From Oasisia sp. SBJ-2009 (Eukaryota > Annelida > Polychaeta > Sabellida > Siboglinidae), in NCBI GenBank assembly GCA_964017155.1, contig OZ024864.1, positions 30,929,467 to 30,993,466 of the forward strand: a stretch of 64,000 bases of DNA, written 5' to 3'. The notes under the pieces were generated by a model. That model searched no databases. It saw only the letters and a program-made list of their open reading frames with translations, and had not been told where the DNA came from. Both the position numbers and the translations under genes were made by a program. This document shows, piece after piece, positions 1 through 20,752 of the stretch (positions are counted from its first letter, which is position 1; every line of letters starts with the position of its first letter).

Positions 1-2841
1 CCCTGTTCGATCGGCGGCAACCGGGGAACCGTGTCCGACAGGGCAGTGTCGACCCAGTCGCCAGCGTCGTCCCAGGCGGCTTCGATGGCCGGGAAGCCGC
101 CATAAGGAACTCCTTTATCGTCGACACCCTCGCCACCACGGCCGTCGTCGGCGTCAGCGGCCGCAGGGTCCTCGGTGACCGGAAGGTCGGTGGGTTGGCG
201 GCCCTCCACGTGGCACCTGGGGAGTACAATGCAATGCAATGCAATGCAATGCAATGCAATGCAATGCAATGCAATGCAATGCAATGCAATGCAATGCAAT
301 GCAATGCAATGCAATGCAATGCAATGCAATGCAATGCAATGCAATGCAATGCAATGCAATGCAATGCAATGCAATGCAATGCAATGCAATGCAATGCAAT
401 GCAATGCAATGCAATGCAATGCAATGCAATGCAATAATACAAAAGAATACAAAAGAATACAAAAGAATACAAAAGAATACAAAAGAATACAAAAGAATAC
501 AAAAGGATACAAAAGAATACAAAAGAATACAAAAGAATACAAAAGAATACAAAAGAATACGATACGATACGATACGACACGACACGACACGACACGACAC
601 GACCCGACCCGACCCGACCCGACACGACACGACACGACACGACACGACACGACACGACACGACACGACACGACACGACACGACACGACACGACACGACAC
701 GACACGACACGACACGACACGACACGACACGACACGACACGACACGACACGACACGACACGACACGACACGACACGACACGACACGACACGACACGACAC
801 GACACGACACGACACGACACGACACGACACGACACGACACGACACGACACGACACGACACGACACGACACGACACGACACGACACGACACGACACGACAC
901 GACACGACACGACACGACACGACACGACACGACACGACACGACACGACACGACACGACACGACACGACACGACACGACACGACACGACACGACACGACAC
1001 GACACGACACGACACGACACGACACGACACGACACGACACGACACGACACGACACGACACGACACGACACGACACGACACGACACGACACGACACAATAA
1101 CCTTTAATAGCCCCACAAAGAGGACATTCTTGTCGTAAATATTCACATAACACAACATAACACAAACGACATTAGTTGTGACAATTATCAGTGACAGTGC
1201 AAAGTTGTAGGAAAGTAGTGCGCCCCATTGTATCCCCCCCCCAGCCTCCCCGATCATTTCTCCCTCCCCGATTTCGTGTTTAGTAGTTTAAAAGAAGTTG
1301 GAAGAAATGTGTTTCGATAACGGTTCGTGTGTGTTCTTTCGGAAATGTACCTACAGCCAGATTGTGCACGACATGTCATTTGTCATATGGTGTACCATAT
1401 ATGTTACTTCCGGATATAGGGTGATTAATGATGGTAGTAATGATAACAATGATACTAATTGTAATGATGGATGATTAGAATAATTAAAATGATTAGAATA
1501 TTCTACAGGAAATCGCCCGCAAGTCCTACTAAATTATGTATTCAGTAGATGTTATCGATAATTGTTATCTAAGGGATCCTCGTTTTGTGGAGGAAGGTCA
1601 CATTATAGTAGAACCTCGTAATACGGTCACCTGGGCAATACAGCCACATCGCAATTAAGTTAATCACAGGGCAGTCACAAAACATGTCCATTACACTTTA
1701 CATTTACTTTACAATTTATCCTTCTAATGCGGTCACCTCGCTATTCCGGTCACTTCGGCCCGCCCTGCGGGTGACCGTAATAGTGAGATTCGACGTGGTC
1801 AAGGCGACGTGGTCGACACAACATACAAGAAGCTTTATTTGTATGGGTACATAAAAAATGCAAAGTATATTTGTTAAATAGATTGAAATAATATATAATT
1901 TAAGACATTAACATAAATTAAAATATAGAGAATATATGGTATGTATATATGAAACTAATTTAGATAATTTAAGACATTAAAACAAATTTTCTGTGATTAT
2001 TTGACTAGACTTATTAAAAAAATAACAAATACTTTAAAACTTAAAAATAAATAGATCTTAAGAATAAATTAAGGCACCCACCTCTCCAGGTAGCTGACCG
2101 TGCGGTCGAGCTGTTCGGCCAGGCGCCACTTGTGCGGGCCGTAGTCGCGCCAGAAGAGCTCCTCCCTCGCTCCCGCCGGCGCCTCGCTGTCCATGTCTCG
2201 CTCGGCCAGCGTCGTCCACAGGCGCAGCTGACGCCACGTCCGGCTGTCGTCGTACAGGCCCGTCAGGTGGCGGCACATGTCGCGCGCCAGCCGCCACTGG
2301 TCGCCGAAGCGGTACATCCAGTAGCACGTCAGCCGGTACAGCTTCTCCTGCGCGCGCGCGGCCTGCGCGCGCCGCGCGTCACGTGACGCCCCAGACCACG
2401 TCTCGCCGACGTCTCGCGCGACGTCGACGACGGCCGGCGAGAGGAGGGCCGGCGAGAGGCGTCGGGCCGGAAGTAGACAGTTCCGTTGTCCGGCGACCAG
2501 CTTCTGCGAGGTCAACGAGATCCACTCTTTGGCGGTCGGTGCGTGCGTTGTGTCCCGCCTTCCGCCCGGAGACGCTACCGGGGAGACTTGGGGAGCGAGA
2601 GGCGTTGTCTCGCCGGCTGTGTGCTCCGTCTCCGGGGCGCCGGACCACGAGTCGTCAGCGCAGCCCACCAGGATGGCAAGGTTGACGTAGAACGACTTGC
2701 GCTGTGCCGTATGGTCGGTCTGGTCGCTGGGCGACTGATGCGTCTTGGCGTGCAGGTAGCTGTGGATGCGTGCTTCCCGCGCCTCGGCTCCGCTTGCGAT
2801 GGGCGGAAGATGAGTGACGCTACTCGTTGATATCTCGTCGA
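1..2841 (-). CDS. Unrecognised GC-rich gene, 3' part, at least two exons, runs off the left edge
   Basis: I do not recognise this protein. Exon 2841-2082 begins after a good acceptor (CTCTTTCAG) and ends at a donor (AGAG|GTGGGT) in phase 2. Exon 216-1 begins after TACTCCCCAG, supplies exactly the one missing base, and stays open to the window edge, so the two exons join in frame for about 325 codons. The encoded chain is rich in Trp, Arg and Leu (for example YWMYRFGDQWRLARDM and WRQLRLWTTLAERD), then turns acidic (DADDGRGGEGVDDKG). The amphipathic helical look could fit a helical repeat domain, but I see no diagnostic motif. Codons are strongly G/C-ending, unlike the flanking DNA. The intron holds the pentanucleotide satellite. 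If the donor is not used, the frame stops at 2071-2069 (…ERWVP). The 5' end is unresolved; see the candidate exon at 3146-3236. Confidence 0.55.
228..1095. repeat. Long pentanucleotide satellite with successive unit types
   Basis: About 870 bp of pure 5-bp periodicity. GCAAT units run to about 434, then the 10-mer AAAAGAATAC to about 560, a few GATAC units, GACAC, a short GACCC block at about 602-621, then GACAC to 1095. Adjacent types differ by one or two bases, which suggests expansion with point changes spreading along one array. It lies in the intron of the left-edge gene. The long open frames here on both strands (RHDTT or VVSCR periods) only reflect the lack of stop codons in the unit. 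Confidence 0.97.
1096..2068. other. AT-rich intron or intergenic stretch
   Basis: Apart from the MITE-like element at about 1606-1797 I see no coding signal here. 1850-2060 is very AT-rich with several AATAAA-like strings on either strand. Confidence 0.6.
1606..1797. mobile_element. Tigger/pogo-like MITE
   Basis: The left end reads GTAGAACCTCGTAATACGG, and the inverted right end (reading from 1795 leftward) reads GTCGAATCTCACTATTACGG. These roughly 25-bp imperfect terminal inverted repeats flank about 190 bp with no ORF, next to TA. The ends resemble pogo/Tigger DNA transposon termini. No transposase is present. Confidence 0.5.
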
Positions 2842-3015
2842 CTGAAAGAGTTTATAGGCGTAACGAGTACACAGGCATAACGCAGCGCCCCAAATTACAG
2901 CGAGGTTAAAAACTGAAGCGGTTGAAGAAGCGGGATACCGGAATTACAATGGAAAGACAGTGTAAGGAGCTCTAGAGAGAGAAGGCACGAATTGCCGACA
3001 ATGGAATATATATAT

Positions 3016-3016
3016 A

Positions 3017-3070
<54 letters not shown>

Positions 3071-3134
3071 CGCGCGTGCGTGCGTGTATGTGTATGGTGT
3101 GTGTGCGTATGTGCGTGCGTGCGTGCGTGTGTGG
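3016..3134. repeat. (TG)n microsatellite with GCGTG variants
   Basis: Runs of TG followed by degenerate TGCG/TGTA units. The frames read through it are artefacts. Confidence 0.95.
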
Positions 3135-3145
3135 TGTGACCTCAC

Positions 3146-3236
3146 CAGATTCCGTGGTACTTGTCCCAGTACCGCCGCCAGGTGGCGGTGTTTTGCTCTT
3201 CCCGTTGACGGCCATGGCGCGGCGTCTGCGCCTGTT
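3146..3236 (-). CDS. Candidate upstream exon of the left-edge gene
   Basis: On the minus strand, acceptor TACACCAACAG and donor ATCTG|GTGAGG bound a 91-bp open stretch whose frame contains TATWRRYWDKYHGIW. That is protein-like and compositionally similar to the 2082-2841 exon. It ends in phase 2, which does not fit the best acceptor at 2842. It would fit an alternative acceptor (GAGTAG|C) about 20 bp further in. Linkage to the left-edge gene is therefore unproven. Confidence 0.3.
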
Positions 3237-3613
3237 CTGTTGGTGTAGACCACTCACATCCGGTTGTATTCCATGGCCGGCTACGACGCACCCACCAACC
3301 CCAGCATCGCCCTCACCTCGCCCGCGAGGTGGCGCTGCTCCATCCCGCGTCTTCGTCGTGTCGACCATGGCCGACCTGTCAGGTACTGACACAACCTGTC
3401 ACGATGACGTCACACCAAGGTAACCGTTTCACTAAGATAAATAGCTCCTAAGGATAAGTCATCATTAATCAAAATATTTCGTTAAATTTAAGGAGCTTTT
3501 TCAAAACACCACTATCCATTTCCGTATTACCGGGGACATTGTTTCTGTGACACACCAGCAACGCTGTCCCACTGACGCGTCGTGGTGTTGACAGTTTTCG
3601 GGTATACAATATA

Positions 3614-4045
3614 ACAGCCTCGCTTAACCGACTGTCGGCCGGCTGTGTAACTACGCCGAGGAGACAGTCTGGTGACTGCCGGCTTTTGAATATTATCCGT
3701 GTGGTGCTAAACTATGCTGCCACCTCATGGATACTGGTTAATCTTGCCGTAATTCCTATTTTATAAACAACTGCAAATTTGTATTTATATTTATTTTGTG
3801 TTAGTATGGGTTTAATTTTGAATAGTTTCTATAATACAGCATTATCTGATAAAAATAGGTATCGTTATTTAATTTGTTATTTTTGAAATTCGGCCTGAGA
3901 ACAAACCAGCATCTTTATTCTAATCTGGGGTAAGGCCGCCATGGCGGTTACAACTGCAGCCCATTAAATGACGAAATCCCCAGGCAGAGTTGAGGGACTT
4001 AAAAGTGCTGCCAGCTCACGGAGCCTGGGTAACCGAGGCTAACAA
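3614..4045 (+). repeat. Unclassified interspersed repeat A, copy 1
   Basis: Collinear with 6600-6970. Shared blocks include GCTTAACCGACTGTCG, GAACTACGCCG (partly changed here), a central AT-rich part, AAATTCGGCCTGAGAAC, GGGGTAAGGCC and GGCGGTTACAACTGCA, ending in a CTCACGGAG...GACCGAGGCTA-like block. It is about 430 bp and non-coding. I see no terminal inverted repeats or tRNA boxes, so the class is unknown. Confidence 0.8.
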
Positions 4046-4589
4046 TATACCTGTTAAGGAGTAAAAAATTAAAGAGCAAAATCGGTTTAGGAGCTCTTAG
4101 CAATGTCAGTGAAACGGGCCCCAGGAATAATGGCGTACGTCTGGTCACCGTTCTGCCACGCCTGGGGAGTAATGTAAATAAATCTCAAACTTTGAATTTG
4201 AAGGTGAAATGGGGATTAGAATTTTAAAATATTTGCATTATGACGACTATTGCCGGTGACATGGTTCCGGCGTCTCCCGGGCCTAGATTCGCATAAAAAA
4301 CGCATACTCCGCTTGCGCGCGCAAACGCAGCGCTAGATTTTATTGGCGACACACGTCACCTCTGGACGGAGTTTCTTCAACACGCTCGTGTATTTTATAT
4401 AAAAACTGCAATTTACAGTTTTATAGGAATACTTGGTGTATTAAATAACGGAAACTACGTAGTAACTATGGAGAATCCTGGCCCGCTACCGTCCCCGACC
4501 CACATTCGGCACGAATCTGGCTCCGGCAGAATCTAGGAACATGACACACACCGCACGATACGATACACAATACTCGTATCGCGATACAT

Positions 4590-4690
4590 CCCAGAGAAGG
4601 TAAGATGGCTTCTGATTGAACAGGTCTGCCAGGGAGGTAAAGCGCTTTGATCAATCCTGAGGATTGGATGCTGCGCTATAAAAACTTACC
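4590..4690 (+). mobile_element. 3' fragment of tRNA-derived SINE 1
   Basis: Matches the 3' half of the full copy at 48112-48420: CCCAGAGAAGG, GAACAGGTCTGCCAGGGA, AAAGCGCTTTGA, CCTGAGGATTGGAT, CTGCGCTATA. The tRNA-like head is missing. Confidence 0.75.
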
Positions 4691-4889
4691 TTTTTTGTAC
4701 CATTCTAATCAATGTAGACTGTAGTCTATATGGACTATGGCGATATGTATAGTAGGCTATCGTGACCTATACATATCGTATCGCGAAGTAGTGTTCCGGC
4801 GCGAATGACGACACTATTTTCTCAAGACATCAGTATCCCCCATGTGTATATTGCATACTTGTGCTTCAGTTACGTACTTTAAAGGAAAA

Positions 4890-5030
4890 GATAATTTCTT
4901 ATATAGCACTGTATCCAGTCCTCGGGACTACGCAACGCGCGTTTCACTTTATTAACCCGGCAGACCTGTTCAAGCAGTGATACATGTCAACTTCTGTGGG
5001 GAGCATCCAAATGATTATACGTGGTTATGA
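4890..5030 (-). mobile_element. 3' fragment of tRNA-derived SINE 1, decayed
   Basis: In reverse orientation it contains the SINE 1 tail: TATAGCACTGTATCCAGTCC, GGCAGACCTGTTCA and GTGGGGAGCATCCA. It is more diverged than the copies at 15380 and 48112. Confidence 0.65.
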
Positions 5031-6599
5031 TAGGTCTAATACGCGGTTCTTTTGCATGGTGCTGGTGATACCGAGTGACATTGTTACTTACTCTTAGAAG
5101 AAGACGGCTCTGTTCCGCTTATACAGCAGGCGTTTTCTTAGCCGGTGTCCCCTTTTCCTTCACGTTTACACGTACTACGTCACAGGTACGTCTCACGTAT
5201 TACGTCACAGACGTTCCAGCACGGAGAAGCCACGCGTTAAGGAAACCACCACATACAGTGTACGTCAGCACTCCTTTGCTTTCGGTCTCGCTTGGTCGTT
5301 TCAGTTGACATGGACATTTTGCGTAGGGCGGATCCGAGGTCACGTCTAGAACTTGTGGGATTTTTGTTTGTCTAAACTTTTTTGAATGTCCTCTATTACA
5401 CCCCCCTAGAATAAAATGAAATGTGAAGCTTAGGTGACACAATTTTATCACTAGGCTTACTTTCCGCGTCATCCGATGTCACGACTCCAAATAGCGCGAC
5501 GGCAGCGAAATCGGAGATTTGACTTTTCTTTTTATTTATTTGACTTTCTTGACTTGAGCGCATGGGCCGGGATTGTTTAGCTCGATGTTTTCCCGCTAGA
5601 TCTGGGCGGGCCAACGTTTTTTAGTAAAGGGCAACTACAAATGTAAATGTACGCGTACGCAGGGTTTACGTTTGTCTGAAGTTCACCCAAAAATTAAACA
5701 CATCACACTTTAAAAAGTGTCAAGAAAGGCTGGTGTCAATTTTTCGTTTACGACAGTGCAGCACGCGGACAGAAATAAGGTAATGTGAAGTGATGACCTT
5801 CGACAACTGGCTGGACCTGGGGCGAGAGAGATCTTCTACTTCCTCTTCTTCCAGATACCGCCTCGTCTCAACATGCCGAGGATACAAGCGGGCGAACAGG
5901 AAAAATATGAAACATATTTTGGTTCTTTTAGGGTGCAATGCAATATGTCAGAACAGTAATTAGTGCATGTAAACGGTAATGCGTGCAAAAGAACTATAGT
6001 TGTGTCGAAAAAGTCGAATATTGCACAAGTCTGGATATTGCAAGGCTGGTTTGATTTATAACAATGTTGAGGGAGGAAGTTCGAAAGTCGAATGGTACTT
6101 GGGGAAAAAAAATACAAGTGGTAATTACATCTGGAGAGTTTGCATAAGGTAAGATAAGGAATGCTTTTTTCTAGTAACTGTGTTTACAGGAATAAGAAAT
6201 GTTTTTGCTGGTATACGCACTAAGCCATTTGCTATTTTATATATCATGCATAATTTAGCGTCATTTCTTCGGTCGGATAGGGATCTTCATCCTAATGTCT
6301 GGAGCATATCGTAAGGCGCTGAAGCTCATCTAACTGCCGGTTCGTTAACCAGCCCCGGAGTGCGTTCTTGATTATTTTATACCTGAGAATCTAGACCACA
6401 CACTATTGATGAGTACCAGGAACTTTTGCTAGAAGCTATTTTCGTCATCCAGAACAGCACCAGGTCCAGGTCGTTCTTTTAGCGACAAACTCGTCTTACT
6501 TGTGACACACCCCAGACTGAATTGTAATCGGACTGGCAAACATGACAAACGTCATCGATAGTTGCAAAGTCAGCGAATGGATTGTTGAATGCTGTCTGT
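5031..6599. other. Intergenic, nothing recognised
   Basis: Only short open frames (under 95 codons) with no recognisable motif and no convincing exon boundaries. TACGTCACAG occurs twice near 5170-5210. Confidence 0.5.
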
Positions 6600-6970
6600 A
6601 GTCCCGCTTAACCGACTGTCGTTCGGCTGCGGAACTACGCCGGGAAGACAGTCTGGTGATTTTGACAGTTCTTGAATGTTATCCGCGTGATCTAAATAAC
6701 TCTGCCGCCTCACTGACGAATTCCTATTTTATACACAACAGCAATTTTTTTTATTTTTTTTATTTTTGTGTTAATATAAGTTTAGTTTTGAATATTTTTA
6801 TAATACATTATGCGATAAAAAGGTATCGTTATTTAATGAATTATTTCAAATTCGGCCTGAGAACCAATCAGCATCTCTACCCTAAACTGGGGTAAGGCCA
6901 CCCTGGCGGTTACAACTGCATTAATTCTCCAGTGCTGCCCCCTCACGGAGTCTGGGTGACCGAGGCTATG
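6600..6970 (+). repeat. Unclassified interspersed repeat A, copy 2
   Basis: Direct-orientation relative of 3614-4045, with the same block order, small indels and scattered substitutions. It is slightly shorter because the segment after GGTTACAACTGCA is deleted relative to copy 1. Confidence 0.8.
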
Positions 6971-7199
6971 CCGTCTGCAGACGCTCTACACCGACAAGCA
7001 CCTGCCTGGCTTCTTCCGGGCGTTTGTCGTCGTCGCCGCAGACTTCTCTTGTGAACCGAAGATGCAGAAAGTAATAATCCCAACATAAAAAAGAGCCGAA
7101 CACGCAACTCCAAACTAATGTTGTCAAGATTCAACAATAGAGCCGAAACAAAAATTTTAAAATTAATTTATCTCCCAATTCCCCCCCCCCTAATTTTGC

Positions 7200-7800
7200 A
7201 GAGACCTGCCACCAGGGTTTGCGGAACGTTGGCCAGTCTGACCCTTGGCAATGCTCCACCCTTTTCATGGTTTCTCTTTTTTTAGTCCTTCTTCTTTGTA
7301 GGCTATACTCTCAGCAATTTCCATTGACGCATCTCTCCAAATGCTGCCAAAAGCAGCCTTGAAGTCTCCGAAATTAAATTGCAAGCGGGCCTCTTATTCA
7401 TTGCCTTTTCGATGATCTGGAGCACTATGAATAAGGCATCTATTGTTCCTGTTTTTCCAAAATCCAAACTCATTTTAATAAATGTGCATCGATTATACAT
7501 GTAATCAATACTTTTAGAATACTTTATCCAGAATATAAATTAAGGAAAGTGTTCCGTCGTTTGAGGATGTTAACTTACATCTTTTGATGATAGTTCTGCA
7601 CCAATCTATGGGTGACTTGTCGTGGTGCCACTGCATTGCACAGTTTCAGCAACATCTCGGCCATTTGATCTCTGCATGCTTCCAGGACTTCGGCAGTAAT
7701 GCAATCTGCACCAGGCACTTTCTTTGATATCGTAGTTCTAGCAGCCTTCTTTGTCTCTTCTAAAGAGGATTGAGGTCAGGTTGGCCCTGGCCATTTACCT
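7200..7800 (-). pseudogene. Decayed LINE reverse transcriptase fragment
   Basis: Read on the minus strand in shifting frames, this gives the start of a LINE RT domain: a PG.D.I.AEVL-like segment (PGADCITAEVLEACRDQM), then a GTIDALFIVLQIIEKAMN block like the RT 'GFR...GT.DAIF.L..IIEKA' region. Stops and frameshifts separate the blocks, so it cannot be functional. Its family differs from the two LINEs at 21-30 kb. Confidence 0.6.
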
Positions 7801-9084
7801 GGTTTCCTCTTCCCTTGGCTAATTTTGTTTTGAGATGTTTCTGCGTGTAGCTTTCCCCATATTTTATCATCTTGACTGGGGTTGTTTTAAGGTTTCCGTA
7901 ACTATCCTTTGCAACCATAGGATAAACATGAGGCTTCTAACATGCAACTCTAAATAATGCCAAAAATATCTTACAAGACAGACGAATGCCATGACGACAT
8001 AGGCAGTATATTTGTTTTATTCATTTTTTTGTACATAAGAAAGAAGACAATGTTTATGTCAAGTTAGCATGCATCTGAACTATTATTTATACTGTTCACA
8101 TGCACACCATAGTTACATGATACTGACTGTTGTGACAATGCAATATGATTTTGTTAAAACGTCCATTTGTTCTGTCGCTGTTGTGTATTTCTTAGAAATG
8201 TCCATGTATGGTCAGTGCATTAACACTGCATTTGCTGCTGGTCATATTCGTGTCCACTTGGCTTCAGAACTACAAACAGATGTGTGACGTTCATTGATTA
8301 TATTGTAAGAATTAGCATTTACTTTTGAGAAATTTATTGCAATTCAACATATAGATGCACTGAAATGTTGCATGTTTCCAAAAAAGCCTCAAAGGTTCTG
8401 CAAATACGTACAATGTAACCAAATCTGAAAGCCATGAACAATATTTTCCACAACCTTCACTGATTATGTTTTGATGTCAGGTATGAGTGAGCGAATTTGT
8501 GTTTCTCAAAATGTAGAACAATCAACAAAAGCTGCTAATGTTGTTTCCATTATTCAAAAACAAAGAGAGCAGTGGCTCATTATATATTTTAGTCTGCTGC
8601 ATGCTTCTCTGTATTATAACAGCAATGCCAATTTTCATTTTTTTATTGCAATTAGTCATCATCTTTCTTTAAGATTTTTGCTAAATAAATCAATTAATTG
8701 TTTGATTTCAATACTGTTATTTCAACATTAAATAAAGATTTGTTATTTTGAAAGTGGAATATTAAAGGTGCAACTGCAGTGGGTACACAGTAATAATTAC
8801 GAATTTTTAAATATAATTTTACTGTTACAAAAATAATTTTGAAATGTCCCAAGGTGACATAAATTTAAGGGTGGTTGTATTTCTGAGATGACTGTAAAGT
8901 GAGGGTTGTCAATAAACATTGCATACAAATCAAAAGGCGTGTATAGAAACCATGGGAGCAGACACAACTGACTGGTCATTTCCACATGCTATTGTTTTTA
9001 GTATTGTAAAAAAGCGGGATATATTATTTCGTTCTAGCCTTCTAGTTGATGGTTTGGAGAAACTGAATGAATGTATTTGTTTGT
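7801..9084. other. Intergenic, AT-rich, nothing recognised
   Basis: No supported gene, RNA or repeat. Open frames are short and lack motifs or splice context. Confidence 0.5.
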
Positions 9085-9475
9085 GAAGTCTGTAAGTATG
9101 ACAGCGAGGGTGACAATAGAGATGTTACTTCTGCCCGTTTAGGCACCTTCAAGGCACGTCTAAAGACACTTTTCTTCTGACTGTTCTCGCGGCTTAGTTT
9201 AATGTTTGTGTACTTTTATCGATATTTTATTTAACCTATTTATATATTTATTATACGTATATACATTTATTCAGCTTAAATAATTTGTGTTATATTTATA
9301 TATTTTTAAATTGTTTTTTTAATTGTTTATATATGTCACTAGTATATTTATGTGTTTTTCTTCTGGTGTGTATTTGTATTTGAGGACTTTAATGTATGTA
9401 AAGCACCACGAACAATTTGAAATTGGATGAGGCGCTATATTAAATAAAATATATTATTATTATTATTACTCACAG
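9085..9475 (+). mobile_element. 3' end of an L2-like LINE
   Basis: Begins with remnants of the ORF2 C-terminus (LGTFKARLKTLLF then stop) followed by an AT-rich 3' UTR. It ends in the hairpin-like tail GTAAAGCACCACGAAC ... GAGGCGCTATATTAAATAAA and (TTA)n. The same tail recurs near 25690, 26510 and 52030, so it is a family signature. Confidence 0.7.
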
Positions 9476-9879
9476 CGAGAAACCTGACGCCGAACTCTGT
9501 CCTCAGCCGATGTCCACACTCGACCGACAGTCCACTGGACGTCACACTGGGTGGGAACGAGTAAGGACCGGTCAGAAAGAGACCAATTACATCAACACAC
9601 ATTCATCAATGTTCTATGTGTTGCATATCTCTCACACATGCACGCATGTGTGCATGCACGTAGCACACAACCCATACACTGTTACTAGAGATAAAATTTA
9701 AATAAATACATACACACCGGTAGTAATTCCAGCCCTGCTGTCAACCAGGAATTGTGTACATTTGTTTGTATATAATTGTATATATATATATATGGGCCTA
9801 TATTATTAAATTACAATATAAAACAGCTTCTCAACAATACAAAAACCTCATTCACTAATTCACTGATCCACTCACTCCC

Positions 9880-10545
9880 CTCTCACTCAATCACCCACCC
9901 TCCCACTCTCCCAATCACCCACCCACCCTCCCAATCACCCACCCTCCCACTCTTCCAATCACCCACCCACCCTCCCAATCACCCACCCACCCTCCCAATC
10001 ACCCACCCACCCTCCCAATCACCCACCCACCCTCCCAATCACCCACCCACCCTCCCAATCACCCACCCTCCCTCCCAATCACCCACCCACCCTCCCAATC
10101 ACCCACCCTCCCTCCCAATCACCCACCCTCCCTCCCAATCACCCACCCACCCTCCCAATCACCCACCCACCCTCCCAATCACCCACCCACCCTCCCAATC
10201 ACCCACCCACCCTCCCAATCACCCACCCACCCTCCCAATCACCCACCCACCCTCCCAATCACCCACCCACCCTCCCAATCACCCACCCACCCTCCCAATC
10301 ACCCACCCACCCTCCCAATCACCCACCCACCCTTCCCAATCACCCACCCACCCTTCCCAATCACCCACCCCCTCCCAATCACCCACCCACCCTCCCAATC
10401 ACCCACCCACCCTTCCCAATCACCCACCCACCCTCCCAATCACCCACCCACCCTTCCCAATCACCCACCCACCCTTCCCAATCACCCACCCACCCTCCCA
10501 ATCACCCACCCTCCCTACTCACCCAGTCATTCACCCACCCACCCA
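9880..10545. repeat. 20-bp minisatellite, G4-forming on the minus strand
   Basis: About 32 tandem copies of ACCCACCCACCCTCCCAATC with minor variants (CCCTCCCTCCC units, +1 T units). On the minus strand each unit reads GGGAGGGTGGGTGGGT, four G-tracts with one-base loops, an ideal intramolecular G-quadruplex. The open frame through it (THPPNHPPTLP period) arises because 20 bp gives a 60-bp coding period without stops. It lies 0.5 kb past the stop of the death-domain gene. Confidence 0.97.
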
Positions 10546-11089
10546 TGAATTTTACTAATGTTTATACAAATATCTATCTAATTAAACTATTATTATTATT
10601 TAAGTGAACACAATAACAACACATTGTTAGCAATCCTAAGACTAAACATGAGTATGTATAAAAGTGATAAACATACACTGTTGTCATTGCAGACATCTTG
10701 GTGAGTAGAGTTCTAATCCTGGCCTCACTGCCGGCATCTGTCAACTTGTTCCGCTGTACACTGTCAACAGTGAACAAGAATACTGTCAACTGTCAACATA
10801 ATCTTGATGTCAGCCTGTTCCTCTGTATCATGTCAACAACAAACAAATACCGTCAAGAGTAAACGTAATATTATGTCTGTTTAATCTGGAACACTTCAGG
10901 TAAATACACAGAGTTGGTCAATTTTATTTTATTACTGGATCAAAGCTGTACACTTCAGGAGGAAAATGGTGAATGATACTGTGTCTTAAAACATGCAACA
11001 TTTAAAATTAAAATAATCTTAATTTTCAATAACGATAATAATAAAAAAGTTATCAGTTGTTTGGTGGGCACCAACACAAATGTAGTGTC

Positions 11090-20266
<9,177 letters not shown>

Positions 20267-20384
20267 CTGTAATTTATTCAAAATATAAATTCACTTGTTG
20301 AAACACGGTCATACATTGGACACCTTTCTGTATAAAACACAATAAAATAATTGAGACATGAAGCTGGCCAGCCTTGATTATAAA

Positions 20385-20714
20385 TGTGTCTGTGTGTGTG
20401 TGTGTCTTGTTGATATATACTGGCCAACACTACTGCTGGAGTCAAACGGTCAGGGTTGGGTGCGCATGCTTGTTGGGCTATTAGTCATGTATTAAAGTTT
20501 GTCTCAAATGTTGTGATTCAGGAATGTTAACAATTGCATCTGGTAGGGAATTCCAGTATCTTAATTATTGTTCGAGGAAAATATGAAAATTTATAGCAGT
20601 TCTTACTGGCGTGGATCGTGTTGAATGGTTTATTGTTTAAATGTTTTGATAGGCATTGTATGGACTGGATGAGGTTATTAACAGGCTAGGACAGGTGCCC
20701 ATAGATGGCTTTGT

Positions 20715-20750
<36 letters not shown>
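20385..20750. repeat. (GT)n microsatellites
   Basis: Two short (GT)n runs, about 20388-20406 and 20715-20749. The sequence between them is unremarkable. Confidence 0.9.

Positions 20751-20752
<2 letters not shown>

Noticed and set aside
154..1257. 367-codon and similar open frames over the pentanucleotide array, both strands
   Set aside because: Pure 5-bp repeat without stop codons gives open frames in every register; no gene structure.
2992..3423. 143-codon plus-strand frame with Val/Cys repeat start
   Set aside because: First half is (TG)n; the GC-rich second half shows better splice-bounded coding on the minus strand.
9776..10558. 260-codon Pro/His/Thr-rich frame
   Set aside because: Product of the 20-bp minisatellite; the period is exactly three units (60 bp) and flanks are non-coding.
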